The notes under the pieces are model-generated. The model did not search any database. It saw nothing but the letters and a program-made list of their open reading frames with translations, and had not been told where the DNA came from. 64,000 nt of DNA from Micromonospora_J zhanjiangensis (GTDB lineage: Bacteria; Actinomycetota; Actinomycetes; Mycobacteriales; Micromonosporaceae): NCBI RefSeq assembly GCF_042650605.1, contig NZ_JBHSBN010000029.1, positions 16,701-80,700 on the forward strand, given 5' to 3'. The translations under genes and the position numbers were made by a program. Shown in pieces: positions 34,221 through 42,175 of the stretch (position 1 is its first letter; the number at the start of each line of letters is the position of its first letter).

Positions 34221-37148
34221 CTACGTGGCCTCGATCTCGCCGATCCGTTCGGCCCGGAACGCCTGCTCCAGCAACTGCACCGCCTGTTGCTCGCTGCTCT
34301 GCCGCGCGGTCCGCTCGTCGATCACCTCGTCCAACGGCTCGTCGCCGGGGTCGAACCCCTCGTAGCTGGCCGTACCGGCGGCGGCCACGGCACCGGGCGA
34401 GCCGGCGCCGCCGCGGGTCGGCGGGCCGTCGTACTCCGGGTCGTAGGGTGGCTCGCCGGCCCAGTCGCGGTCGGCCACGGTGGTCGCCGCCCCGCCGGAG
34501 CGTCCCTTGCCGGCCGCCGCTCCCGCCGCCGCCGCGCGGGCCGCCGCCAGGCCGCCGCCCGCGGCCCGCCGCCCGCCGGCACCGCCGCGCGGCCCGCCGC
34601 CCGCCGGTGTGGTCGCCGCCGCCCCGCCGGGCGCGGAGCCGCCCGCAGCGCCCGGTCCGCCGGTCGTGCCACCACCCACCGGTACGCCCGGCCCGCCGAC
34701 CGCCCGACGGCCCACTCCCCCGGCCTCGGCGGTCCCCGGTCCGACGGCCGGCCCCGAACCGCCCGGGCCGTTGGCCGAGATCCCGGCAACCGAACCGTTC
34801 ACCGCACCCGAACCGGCCGAACCGTCGACCGAAGTCAACCCACCAGCACCACCGGCCGCCGCCGGGCCACCCGGACCGCCGACCGCGCTCGAACCGCCCG
34901 CCGCCATCGAGCCGCCCGGTCCGGTGGCCGCGGCCGAACCGCTCGGGTAACCGGCCGCCGTCGAACCGCCCGGACCGGTGGCCGCGCTCGAACCGCCCGG
35001 ACCACCCGCCGCCGCCGAACCGCCTGGACCGGTGGCTCCGCCCGGACCGCCGGCCGGCGTCGGGCCGCTCGGGCCAGCGCCGCCCGGCCGGGCCGGGGTC
35101 GGCCAGTCGTCGTCGCCGGTCGCCGCGGAAGGGTCCACCGCGGCGGCACCGCCGGGGCGGGCCGGCTCGGGCCAGTCGTCGTCGGCCGAGGGCTCGCCGG
35201 TCCCGGGGCCGGACCGCCGACCGCCGGCCGGTGCGGTCCGACCGTCGGCACCGCGCTCGGGTCGCCGCTCGGCGGCCGGTTCGGGTCGCCGGGGAGCCGG
35301 ACCGGCCGGCTGGCGGTCGACCGGGGGCGCGCTCGGCGCGGCCGACCGGGAACCCCCGCCGGCAGCCGTCTGACGCTGGTCGCCGGCCACCTCGCAACGG
35401 ACCTGCCAGCGTCCGCCGAACTCCTCGTACAAGGCGTCGGTCAGCACGTCGGCCTGCTTGGTCAGCCCTTGCGCGTGGAAGGCCGACTTCACCGTGAGCA
35501 CGAGGACCTCACCGTCCACGTCCCGGACCACGGCATCGCGCATCAACGCGGCGGTGGGCTTACTTGTCCGGTTGACCACGGCGACGATCTCGCTCCAGGC
35601 GCGCCGGATCGCCGCGGCGTCCAGGCTGCCCCCGGCGGGCGGGTGGACCACCGGGTCCGGGGTGGCCGGATCGGGCATCACCGCCGCCGGGGAGACCGGC
35701 CGGCGGGCGGCCACGGGCTCGTGGCGTACCTCGTCGGTCGGCGCCGTCGCGAACCCGGACGGGCCGGACGGCGCCGGCGGGACGTCCGCGGCCGGGCCCG
35801 GGCCGCCGGCCGGTGCGACCGGCGGGGGTACGCTCCCGGCGCGCGGCGCGGGTCCGGTCGGCGGCGACGGTACGGCGGGCGCCGACGGGGGCGGAGCGGA
35901 TGCCCGGCGGACCGGCTCGGCGGTCGGGGCCGGGGCGGGCGCCCGGCGGGCCGGTTCGGCCTCGACGGCCAGGTCGGCGCCGCCGCCCAGAGTGAGCCGG
36001 CGTTCCATCCGTTCCAGGCGTTGCAGCAGACCGGTGGTGGAGTCCTCGGCGCCGGGCAGCAGCATCCGGGCGCAGATCAACTCCAGCAGCAGCCGGGGCG
36101 CGGTGGTGCCGCGCATGTCGACCAGGCCGTTGTGCACGATGTCGGCGCACCGGGACAGCGTCGCCGGGCCGAGCCGCTGGGCCTGGGCGGTCATCCGCTC
36201 GATCTGGTCCGGCGGCCCGTCGATCAGGCCCTTGGTCGCGGCGTCCGGCACCTGCTGCAGCACGATCAGGTCACGCAGCCGCTCCAGCAGGTCGGAGGCG
36301 AACCGGCGCGGGTCGTGCCCGGCCTCGGCGACCCGGTCCACGGTGGCGTACGCCGCGGCGCCGTCCCCGGCGGCCAGCGCGTCGCACATCTCGTCGATCA
36401 GGGCCGAGTCGGTGACGCCGAGCAGCGCGACGGCCCGGGCGTAGCTGACCCCCTCCGGGCCGGCGCCGGCGATCAACTGATCGAGCACCGACAGCGAGTC
36501 CCGGGCGCTGCCGCCGCCGGCCCGCACCACCAGCGGGAAGACCGCCGACTCGACCTTGACCCCCTCCGCCGCGCAGAGCTGCTCCAGGTACGGCCGGAGC
36601 ACCCCGGGCGGGATCAGCCGGAACGGATAGTGGTGGGTCCGCGACTTGATCGTGCCGAGCACCTTCTCGGGCTCGGTGGTGGCGAAGATGAACTTGACGT
36701 ACTCCGGCGGCTCCTCGACCAACTTCAGCAGCGCGTTGAAGCCGGCCGACGAGACCATGTGCGCCTCGTCGATCACGTAGATCTTGAACCGGCTGCTGGC
36801 CGGCGCGAAGAACGCCCGCTCGCGCAGCTCCCGGGCGTCGTCGACGCCACCGTGGCTGGCCGCGTCGATCTCGATCACGTCGATGGAGCCGGCGCCGTCG
36901 TTGGTCAACGACCGGCACGACTCGCACGTCCCGCACGGCTCCGGGGTGGGACCCTGCTCACAGTTGAGCGAGCGGGCCAGGATCCGGGCGCTGGAGGTCT
37001 TGCCGCAGCCACGCGGCCCGGAGAAGAGGTACGCGTGGTTGAGCCGGCCACTGCGCAACGCCTGCGACAACGGCTCGGTGACGTGCTCCTGGCCGATCAC
37101 CTCGGCGAACGTGCGTGGCCGGTACTTGCGGTAGAGCGCGAGCGCCAC
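34221..37148 (-). CDS. dnaX: DNA polymerase III subunit gamma/tau
   Basis: A 975-residue clamp-loader subunit. The AAA+ domain (residues 1-370) starts MALALYRKYRPRTFAEVIGQ, has Walker A GPRGCGKTSSARIL, a zinc-binding Cys cluster (CEQGPTPEPCGTCESC), Walker B VIDEAHM and sensor 1 FIFATTEPEKV. After this comes a very long Pro/Ala/Gly/Ser-rich region containing many GPGGS-like repeats (about 34480-35110) and then a conserved C-terminal helix EQQAVQLLEQAFRAERIGEI. The long disordered region is larger than usual. The GTG at 37148 follows GAGGAGG. A programmed frameshift for a shorter gamma form was not seen. Confidence 0.9.
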   Translation of the reverse strand: MALALYRKYRPRTFAEVIGQEHVTEPLSQALRSGRLNHAYLFSGPRGCGKTSSARILARSLNCEQGPTPEPCGTCESCRSLTNDGAGSIDVIEIDAASHGGVDDARELRERAFFAPASSRFKIYVIDEAHMVSSAGFNALLKLVEEPPEYVKFIFATTEPEKVLGTIKSRTHHYPFRLIPPGVLRPYLEQLCAAEGVKVESAVFPLVVRAGGGSARDSLSVLDQLIAGAGPEGVSYARAVALLGVTDSALIDEMCDALAAGDGAAAYATVDRVAEAGHDPRRFASDLLERLRDLIVLQQVPDAATKGLIDGPPDQIERMTAQAQRLGPATLSRCADIVHNGLVDMRGTTAPRLLLELICARMLLPGAEDSTTGLLQRLERMERRLTLGGGADLAVEAEPARRAPAPAPTAEPVRRASAPPPSAPAVPSPPTGPAPRAGSVPPPVAPAGGPGPAADVPPAPSGPSGFATAPTDEVRHEPVAARRPVSPAAVMPDPATPDPVVHPPAGGSLDAAAIRRAWSEIVAVVNRTSKPTAALMRDAVVRDVDGEVLVLTVKSAFHAQGLTKQADVLTDALYEEFGGRWQVRCEVAGDQRQTAAGGGSRSAAPSAPPVDRQPAGPAPRRPEPAAERRPERGADGRTAPAGGRRSGPGTGEPSADDDWPEPARPGGAAAVDPSAATGDDDWPTPARPGGAGPSGPTPAGGPGGATGPGGSAAAGGPGGSSAATGPGGSTAAGYPSGSAAATGPGGSMAAGGSSAVGGPGGPAAAGGAGGLTSVDGSAGSGAVNGSVAGISANGPGGSGPAVGPGTAEAGGVGRRAVGGPGVPVGGGTTGGPGAAGGSAPGGAAATTPAGGGPRGGAGGRRAAGGGLAAARAAAAGAAAGKGRSGGAATTVADRDWAGEPPYDPEYDGPPTRGGAGSPGAVAAAGTASYEGFDPGDEPLDEVIDERTARQSSEQQAVQLLEQAFRAERIGEIEAT
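34480..35110 (-). repeat. Low-complexity GPGG-repeat region of dnaX
   Basis: Degenerate tandem codons for Gly, Pro, Ala and Ser (units such as ATGPGGSxAAGG) extend over roughly 200 residues. The complement strand therefore reads as long artefactual open frames. Confidence 0.6.
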
Positions 37149-37282
37149 TCGCCCCGCCTCCTCTCGACCGGGCCATTCTGCGCCGCCGCGGCGCGCCGGG
37201 CCAACCTGCCGGGCGAGTCGGGTACGGCGCGCGGGCGGACGCTGGCGCCGGAGGCCGGTCAACACCGTCCCGGAACGCGAAG

Positions 37283-37370
37283 GCCCCCCGTGCACCCGTC
37301 AGAGCCCGTTTATCCTTGCTGCCTTCCGGCCCTGGGGAGGTTCACGAGATGCACGCCGCACGGGGGGGTA
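37283..37370 (-). ncRNA. ffs: Signal recognition particle RNA (4.5S type)
   Basis: On the minus strand the conserved apical loop CAGGGCCGGAAGGCAGCAAGG is obvious, close to the E. coli 4.5S core. The ends pair as CCCCCCGTGC with GCACGGGGGG. A TAGACT box at 37377-37382 places the 5' end near 37370, so the RNA is about 88 bases, the small bacterial form. It binds Ffh to target membrane and secreted proteins. Confidence 0.9.
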
Positions 37371-37376
37371 CCGCCG

Positions 37377-37382
37377 AGTCTA
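37377..37382 (-). promoter_or_regulatory. -10 box TAGACT of the SRP RNA gene
   Basis: A TANNNT box on the minus strand ends 7 bases before the inferred 5' end of the SRP RNA. Confidence 0.45.
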
Positions 37383-37452
37383 CCCGGCCGGCTAGTCGAT
37401 CTCCACGGGTGGTGGGGTGAAGGCCGGCCGACGGACCTGTACTCTGTCCGAC

Positions 37453-37537
37453 GGAGGATTCGCCTAGAGGCCTAGGGCGCACGCTTGGAAAGCGTGTTGG
37501 GTTCACACCCTCACGAGTTCGAATCTCGTATCCTCCG
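37453..37537 (+). tRNA. tRNA-Ser (anticodon GGA)
   Basis: An 85-base class II tRNA with acceptor arms GGAGGAT and ATCCTCC, a D-arm, an anticodon stem CACGC/GCGTG around TTGGAAA (anticodon GGA), a long variable arm, and GTTCGAAT in the T-arm. The CCA is not encoded. From base 37484 to 37542 it is repeated exactly at 39420-39478, so it is an occupied integration site. The full tRNA is restored on the left side. Confidence 0.95.
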
Positions 37538-37542
37538 CTCGC
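37484..37542 (+). repeat. 59-bp attachment-site repeat, left copy (within tRNA-Ser)
   Basis: Identical over 59 bases to 39420-39478. It begins in the 5' strand of the anticodon stem and ends 5 bases beyond the tRNA 3' end, the usual extent of tyrosine-recombinase att sites in tRNA genes. Confidence 0.9.
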
Positions 37543-37738
37543 GTGAGCAGCACGAACGCGAGGGCCGGCCCACCAGGACCGGCTCTCGCGTCGTCCCGGC
37601 CCGGGGAGCCGTCGCTGTTGTCGTCTCGTTGCACGGCACCCCATCCGGCGCTGGGGCGGGTCAGGCTCAACCTGCCGCCTCAGCCGGACGCAACTCCCAG
37701 CGCAAAGGCGATAGCTAGATAAGCGATCATCGCGCGAA

Positions 37739-39157
37739 CTAGAACAAAGATTCTGACGCGCCAACTTCCTCTACCGACGGCACCTTTCGCCATGCGGCAT
37801 GACCGCCACCTTTACCTGGCACCCGCTCGATCTGATTCGCTTGGGCGAGTCGGTAAAAAATGCGCTTCACCTCGTTTTCAGAACCGATTCCGGTCAGCTC
37901 CCGAACCTTGCGGTTCGTCACTTCCGGATTCTCGTCAAGATACTCCATGATGATCTCTTCCGGCGACCCCAGGCGTTGATGCTTGATATCAACAATCACT
38001 GAGTTATCGGCCTGACGGATTACCGGAAAGGCGAGCTTGAGTTGCTTCATGGCAGCGAAAGCGGTATTCAGCCCCTCACCCACATCCTTGTTCGGTGGAT
38101 TCGGGAACTTATTAATCAACCGTACGATGTTCCCATTCCGAGAGAACCGCTCGTTGAGAATATTCTCAGGCGTTATATGGGCGGGCAGACGTCCCGGGCT
38201 TTCCACTTCCACCCGGTTGTCGAAGATGCGGACGTGCACATCATCGGCGATACCATAGTCCCTATGAAGCACGGCATTCGTAATGATCTCGTGAAGAGTA
38301 ACCTGCGGATAACGAATTGCCTCAAGGCCCTCATCTCCGAGCACTCGGATCTGCTCGATGAGGCGGGCGGTTTCATTGACAGCAGCCCCGATTTGCTCGT
38401 AGAGGCAGCCCTCAATGGTGACCGGGTCGAATGCGAGAGTGTCGCGACTACCTTCCGAGCTGGAGGTCTTGTACCGATAGATCTTGATTGCCGACCTCTT
38501 GGGAAGGGCCGCTTGGGGCTCGTCCGAAAATAGCAGCACGGCTGCAACGGTCGGCTTTTCGTTCACGACAAGGAGCTGTTTCTTCAGCCAGGGCAGCGGC
38601 TCGGCAATCGGCACGACTTCCAGCATAAAGCCGATAACGACGTCGGAATTTGCAACCATGTCAAGGGGCACCGGAACCGTATTCGTCTCAAAGGAGGTTA
38701 TTCCCTTGTTGCGATGAAGCCGATCCAATTCCTCCGGCGTTTTTACCGGCAAGTTCTGCGCGCCGCGCCGGACGTACACGCCACCGTCCGAAGCCTTTTT
38801 AACGTCAACAGTCTTTTGTACAGCGACGTGCAGGACCAGACCGCGAGAAGAAGTCGGCGGTCGCATAAACTCGTACTTGAAGTCCTGCCCTAACGGGAAA
38901 AGTTGCTCAAAAATCTGAATATGACCGTTAGCAGCTTCCGGCGAGGCAAAGCCTTGCCAGGTCTTTACACCCTTCACCTTGTCTTCGGCGATCCCGATGT
39001 ACACGTCTCCGCCATCAGCATTAGCGAAAGATGCAATCGTTTTCGTGAGCTTCGCCGGCGCGATGTCAATTGCCTTGACATCAATAAAATGCCCTTCCTC
39101 CAGGATTTCGGCTTTTCTGACATCCGCTTGCGATACCTGGAGCACGTCTACCGCCAT
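37739..39157 (-). CDS. AlbA_2 (Schlafen-type) / HATPase-like protein, island cargo
   Basis: A 472-residue protein. The N-terminal AlbA_2 domain (about residues 10-130) includes EILEEGHFIDVKAID, TKTIASFANADGGDVYIGIA and VYVRRGAQNLPVKTPEEL. The C-terminal half has the RecG-type HATPase_c_4 pattern: YPQVTLHEIITNAVLHRDYG, RIFDNRVEVESPGRLP and RNGNIVRLINKF. A winged-helix-like tail (NPEVTNRKVRELTGIGSEN) ends the protein. Relatives are called ATP-binding or transcriptional regulators and are common on islands; some are near phage-defence genes. The ATG at 39157 lies 6 bases after CATACT and has no ribosome site, so a leaderless mRNA is likely. Its function is unknown. Confidence 0.8.
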   Translation of the reverse strand: MAVDVLQVSQADVRKAEILEEGHFIDVKAIDIAPAKLTKTIASFANADGGDVYIGIAEDKVKGVKTWQGFASPEAANGHIQIFEQLFPLGQDFKYEFMRPPTSSRGLVLHVAVQKTVDVKKASDGGVYVRRGAQNLPVKTPEELDRLHRNKGITSFETNTVPVPLDMVANSDVVIGFMLEVVPIAEPLPWLKKQLLVVNEKPTVAAVLLFSDEPQAALPKRSAIKIYRYKTSSSEGSRDTLAFDPVTIEGCLYEQIGAAVNETARLIEQIRVLGDEGLEAIRYPQVTLHEIITNAVLHRDYGIADDVHVRIFDNRVEVESPGRLPAHITPENILNERFSRNGNIVRLINKFPNPPNKDVGEGLNTAFAAMKQLKLAFPVIRQADNSVIVDIKHQRLGSPEEIIMEYLDENPEVTNRKVRELTGIGSENEVKRIFYRLAQANQIERVPGKGGGHAAWRKVPSVEEVGASESLF

Positions 39158-39419
39158 GGGCGGAGTATGCCACGAACATAGCCGGGCGCCGCCTAGTCGA
39201 CCCATATGCCAGAAATATGCGTGTCGCGATTGTAAGAGAGTTATCGTGCGATTCTTGACGTTAATCATGCTCATCCTTACGGCGACGACGGCATGGCAGG
39301 AGATCCCGTCTCAGCTCTCGTCTCCTCCGCCCCCGTTCGCCACCGTCCTCTTACTTCCGCAGCGCCCAGCGCGACCCGGACAAGTACCTGTACGGGCACG
39401 CCGGAAGACGGACCACAGA

Positions 39420-39478
39420 CTTGGAAAGCGTGTTGGGTTCACACCCTCACGAGTTCGAATCTCGTATCCTCCGCTCGC
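39420..39478 (+). repeat. 59-bp attachment-site repeat, right copy (tRNA-Ser 3' fragment)
   Basis: An exact copy of 37484-37542. The bases before it do not match a tRNA 5' half, so it is not a second functional tRNA gene. Confidence 0.9.
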
Positions 39479-39641
39479 TTCATTGCACGAACGACAGGGC
39501 GGGCCCCAGGGGACCGGCCCTGACTCGTCGCCACGTCGCCCTCGTCTCAGTCGTCATTCCACTCGCCCCGTTCCCGGATGGTCGGCGGCGTTGCGGCGGC
39601 CACTCGACGGGTCGCCCTGAAGCAAGCACGGCCGGCGGGCG

Positions 39642-39663
39642 GGCTGCCCGACGTCGGGCAGCC
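39642..39663. repeat. Perfect 22-base palindrome
   Basis: GGCTGCCCGAC is followed at once by its reverse complement. It is GC-rich and may form a cruciform or a protein-binding site. Confidence 0.75.
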
Positions 39664-39718
39664 GGCCGTCCGGCACTCCGGTGAACTGTCCATCCCGCCA
39701 ATTGGACACGAGCCGGGG

Positions 39719-39766
39719 GTTTGGGTGCGTTTGTTGTCGCTGGAGCGACAACAAACGCACCCAAAC
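39719..39766. repeat. 48-base perfect stem-loop
   Basis: Arms of 22 bases each (39719-39740 and 39745-39766) pair perfectly around a TGGA loop. The arms are far less GC-rich than the surroundings. The palindrome CTCATGAG overlaps its right end. There is no U-tract on either side. Confidence 0.9.
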
Positions 39767-39807
39767 TCATGAGTCGCCGTGCTCGCCGTACGCAACCCGC
39801 TCGGGTC

Positions 39808-40554
39808 TCAGTCGACGGGGATGCGATACACCAGTTCGTATCGGTCGCCCGGCAGCACGATGTCGGCCGTCTCCACGGGTACGCCAGCCGCGTAGTACGT
39901 CCGCTCGATCAGGTGCACGAATGTCAGCCGAGGCGGCAGGGCCAGCGCCTCCGCCTCGTCCGGCAGTGCCGCGCGCAAGCTGATGCGCTCCTCGAACTCG
40001 TCGATGCGCACGCCGATCAGGTCCATCCTCGCCACCACGCCAACCGCGGCCCCGTCCTCCGGCCGCTCCACCTCGGTGCCCTGAGTGATGCTCAGCGGCT
40101 CATACGAGGTGGACAACTGGATGGGCTCGCCGTCGGCGAGGAAGCGGTAGTCCGTCCGCATCACCCTGCCGCCCGGTTCGATGGCCAGCCGGGCGGCGAT
40201 CCGCTCATCAGCCGGCTCCTGCCGGCTGTCGTGCTCCCATGTGCCGTGATGCCCGGCGCGTGCCGCGTCCCGGGCGAACGGGGACGTGGGCGCAGAGCCA
40301 CGGATGCCTCGACCATGGGCCAGACGCACGAGGCGGCGGACCTGGCGGACGTAGACGCCGGATCCGGCCCGGCCGTCGACCAGGCCCTCGCCCTTGAGCA
40401 CGCTGATCGCCCATTTGGCAACTGTGCGGCTCACTTCGTAGCGACGCATCAGGTGGGTCTCGCTCGGCAATTTGGCGCCGGGTGGGAGTGCGCCGGACAT
40501 GATCTCGGCGCGAAGGTCGGCGGCGATCGCAAGATAGGCAGGCGTTTTGGGCAC
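39808..40554 (-). CDS. GntR/UTRA (HutC-type) transcription regulator
   Basis: A 248-residue regulator. The N-terminal winged helix (MPKTPAYLAIAADLRAEIMS ... GAKLPSETHLMRRYEVSRTV ... GLVDGRAGSGVYV) is typical of GntR, and the C-terminal UTRA domain binds a small effector (RVMRTDYRFLADGEPIQLST, GDRYELVYRIPVD). It starts from GTG at 40554 after GGAGGT. HutC-type proteins usually repress nearby divergent genes, here perhaps the small genes at 40883-41689. Similar regulators control conjugative elements in actinomycetes. Confidence 0.85.
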   Translation of the reverse strand: MPKTPAYLAIAADLRAEIMSGALPPGAKLPSETHLMRRYEVSRTVAKWAISVLKGEGLVDGRAGSGVYVRQVRRLVRLAHGRGIRGSAPTSPFARDAARAGHHGTWEHDSRQEPADERIAARLAIEPGGRVMRTDYRFLADGEPIQLSTSYEPLSITQGTEVERPEDGAAVGVVARMDLIGVRIDEFEERISLRAALPDEAEALALPPRLTFVHLIERTYYAAGVPVETADIVLPGDRYELVYRIPVD

Positions 40555-40882
40555 GTGGTACCTCCGGTCAGCCTGCCCAGTCGATCACAGACGACCTGGT
40601 GTGCCAAGTTGCGTCTCCTCCCTTGCGAGCACAAAGCTGGTGTACTAGGTTCTAGATTGCTCCGTTACCGTGCGACTCCGGTCAGCAACCACGCCGCCGG
40701 TGACGGGGCCCCAGCCGTGGCTCGCACGACCCTCTGCCAGCGAAAGGGGAAGGCCGAGCGATGCCGCACCCAGGGCGCGGCGGCCCCCACCGCCGCGCCC
40801 CCGGACCGGCCCGGCGGCGCGGTCTCTCGACCCGAGGGAGCAGGCAACGCGCCGCCGGGCCCCCACTCAGGAGGACCCACAG
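40555..40882. promoter_or_regulatory. Divergent control region of the GntR gene and the micro-operon
   Basis: This gap has two direct copies of CTGGTGT about 45 bases apart (near 40593 and 40637), a short dyad CTAG-GTT-CTAG at 40645-40655, a TAGATT -10-like box at 40653-40658 and a canonical AGGAGG before the start at 40883. These are candidate operators for the GntR/UTRA protein. No gene is apparent in it. Confidence 0.35.
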
Positions 40883-41059
40883 ATGCGCATCAGACAAGTC
40901 CGAACCCTGTGGCGACGCTGGCGGCACGAACGCAGGGAACGCATCGCCGACCAGGTATGGCAGGCCGGGCTGACCCGCGAAGAAGAGCGGATCCGCCAGC
41001 AGGTCGTCGCCGCCCTGGAAGAACACGAGCGGACCCGCCGCTGCCGGGACGCGTCATGA
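40883..41059 (+). CDS. Small basic helical protein (micro-operon 1)
   Basis: A 58-residue protein starting MRIRQVRTLWRRWRHERRER with Arg-rich amphipathic helices and no Cys cluster apart from one near the end. The AGGAGG ribosome site is perfect and well spaced, so the gene is real. Family unknown. The stop overlaps the next ATG (ATGA). Its basic character suggests nucleic-acid or membrane contact, by inference. Confidence 0.65.
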   Translation: MRIRQVRTLWRRWRHERRERIADQVWQAGLTREEERIRQQVVAALEEHERTRRCRDAS

Positions 41060-41250
41060 CCACGACAGCCGAACCGGTATCCACCCACGACCTCGCCACC
41101 GCCGCGAACACCACCGTCGACCAACACTGGCAACGACCCGGCACCACCTGGAAACCGGCCTGCGCCGACTGCACCCACGACGGATGCCCACGACTGGAGT
41201 CAGCCCACCAATTCCTGGACCGACTCACCGCCCGGGCGTTGTCGTCGTGA
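41056..41250 (+). CDS. Small Cys-containing protein (micro-operon 2)
   Basis: A 64-residue protein starting MTTTAEPVSTHDLATAANTT. A CADCTHDGCPRLESAH segment near residues 36-51 has three Cys and two His, suggestive of a metal site. Family unknown. Both ends overlap neighbours by four bases (ATGA and GTGA). Confidence 0.6.
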   Translation: MTTTAEPVSTHDLATAANTTVDQHWQRPGTTWKPACADCTHDGCPRLESAHQFLDRLTARALSS

Positions 41251-41441
41251 GCGATCCGTCGACCGTGCACGCCCAACTCGTCACCGCGGCCAAGAAAATG
41301 ATCATAGACCACTGGCCCGGACCCGACGGCTGCCCGATCTGCAAGGTCCACAACTGCGAGGCCAGAACAACCGCCTACCGCTACCTCGACGAACACGCCG
41401 GCCCCGCACCCGCACCGATCATCCCGCCGGACCCACGATGA
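41247..41441 (+). CDS. Small Cys-containing protein (micro-operon 3)
   Basis: A 64-residue protein starting from GTG with SDPSTVHAQLVTAAKKMIID. The motif CPICKVHNCEARTTAYRYLD near residues 29-48 carries CxxC, His and Cys, again like a small zinc site. It looks related in design to the previous gene product, with shared W-x-P-G-x-x-C spacing. Family unknown. Confidence 0.6.
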   Translation: MSDPSTVHAQLVTAAKKMIIDHWPGPDGCPICKVHNCEARTTAYRYLDEHAGPAPAPIIPPDPR

Positions 41442-41689
41442 CACCCGACCAACTACGATGCGGCCGGATCCTCTACTGGGTTGTGCTGGCGCTCCTAGCC
41501 GTACTGGTCGTGGTCGGCACCATGACGGACAAACGTGGCGCTGCGGCAGCCGGCGGGTGCGCGCACGAAGCGCTCTCAGCCGCCCGATCGGGGCCGTCTT
41601 CCCGTCCTCGGCCTGGATCTGAGCCGACGACTGAGAGCGCGGCGCGGATCAGGTGCGGACGTACCGCTGAGGACGGGTGGTCACCATGA
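41438..41689 (+). CDS. Small membrane protein (micro-operon 4)
   Basis: An 83-residue ORF. Residues 10-29 form a membrane helix (RILYWVVLALLAVLVVVGTM). The tail beyond about residue 35 is low in complexity and overlaps an inverted repeat (41570-41579 with 41631-41640) and the end of the convergent UTRA gene by 41 bases. The 5' end overlaps the previous stop (ATGA). The tail may be an artefact of read-through. Confidence 0.5.
   Translation: MTPDQLRCGRILYWVVLALLAVLVVVGTMTDKRGAAAAGGCAHEALSAARSGPSSRPRPGSEPTTESAARIRCGRTAEDGWSP
41570..41640. repeat. 10-base inverted repeat around 51 bases
   Basis: GCGCTCTCAG at 41570-41579 and its complement at 41631-41640 flank a 51-base interval. They lie in the overlap zone between the micro-operon and the UTRA-only gene and could form a terminator stem. 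Confidence 0.5.
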
Positions 41690-42167
41690 CGCTGTGCTCG
41701 TACGCCCGGCCGTTCGGGTCGAGGATGGTCCGGGACAGGACCAGCACGGCAGCGCCCGGATCGAGGCGAAGGTGGCCGAGCTCCTCGGCGTCAGCGGTCC
41801 GGGCCATCAGTTCCTCTCGGGCTTCCTGAGCTCGAAAGCCCAGTTCGGCGAGGAGACCAACCGCTCCACCCCGGATCTTCGCCGTCCCGGCGAGCGGGGT
41901 ATCGGCCGCGATGTCGACCGGGTAGTACGAGGTTGCCAACTCGACGGGTCGGTCGTCGGCCAGGATCAGGCGCCGGCGGCGGATGACAGGCTCTCCGGCT
42001 GCGAGCTGGAGTGCGTCGGCGACATCGGCAGGCGCCGGGACGGTGGCCACGTCGAGAAGTTGTTGCGTGCCACGTTGCCCGGTCGAGGCGGCCTCAGCGG
42101 CCCAGGCGTCCCCCTGACCGGGTGTGAGATACCGGTCCGAGCTACTCGCCCATCTCGCGGTTGTCAT
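41649..42167 (-). CDS. UTRA-only effector-binding protein
   Basis: A 172-residue protein that has the UTRA ligand domain of GntR regulators but lacks a winged helix. It begins MTTARWASSSDRYLTPGQGD, a start shared by a known group of actinobacterial stand-alone UTRA proteins, and includes GEPVIRRRRLILADDRPVEL, ATSYYPVDIAADTPLAGTAK and GGAVGLLAELGF. The family has no DNA-binding part, so it might sense a ligand and modify another regulator, possibly the full GntR protein nearby. The start at 42167 has no good ribosome site. Confidence 0.7.
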   Translation of the reverse strand: MTTARWASSSDRYLTPGQGDAWAAEAASTGQRGTQQLLDVATVPAPADVADALQLAAGEPVIRRRRLILADDRPVELATSYYPVDIAADTPLAGTAKIRGGAVGLLAELGFRAQEAREELMARTADAEELGHLRLDPGAAVLVLSRTILDPNGRAYEHSVMVTTRPQRYVRT

Positions 42168-42175
42168 GTGTCTAC

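Larger units (their letters stand above)
37543..39478. mobile_element. tRNA-Ser-integrated mini-island without integrase
   Basis: The segment between the two 59-bp repeats is about 1.9 kb with one long gene (37739-39157, minus strand). The cargo gene is clearly lower in GC than flanking housekeeping genes. A terminator-like hairpin after the tRNA (about 37558-37590) lies inside the island, and another hairpin (about 39496-39525) lies beyond the right repeat. No integrase or excisionase is present. It is a non-autonomous island, or the deleted remnant of a larger element. Confidence 0.8.
39275..39807. other. Right end of the island and a palindrome-rich gap
   Basis: Bases 39275-39419 hold no convincing gene. 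They are followed by the right att copy (39420-39478), a hairpin beyond it, then two striking palindromes (39642-39663 and 39719-39766) before the GntR gene ends at 39808. Short open frames here merely follow the palindromes. Confidence 0.5.

Noticed and set aside
33843..37475. A 1210-residue plus-strand open frame
   Set aside because: It is antisense to ybaB and dnaX, arising from the GC-rich low-complexity region; no domain is visible.
39275..39419. An integrase remnant at the right end of the island
   Set aside because: Translations in all frames gave no tyrosine- or serine-recombinase motif.
39420..39478. A second tRNA-Ser gene
   Set aside because: Only the 3' part (anticodon stem onward) is present; the bases before it do not form the acceptor or D-arm. 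It is the right att copy.
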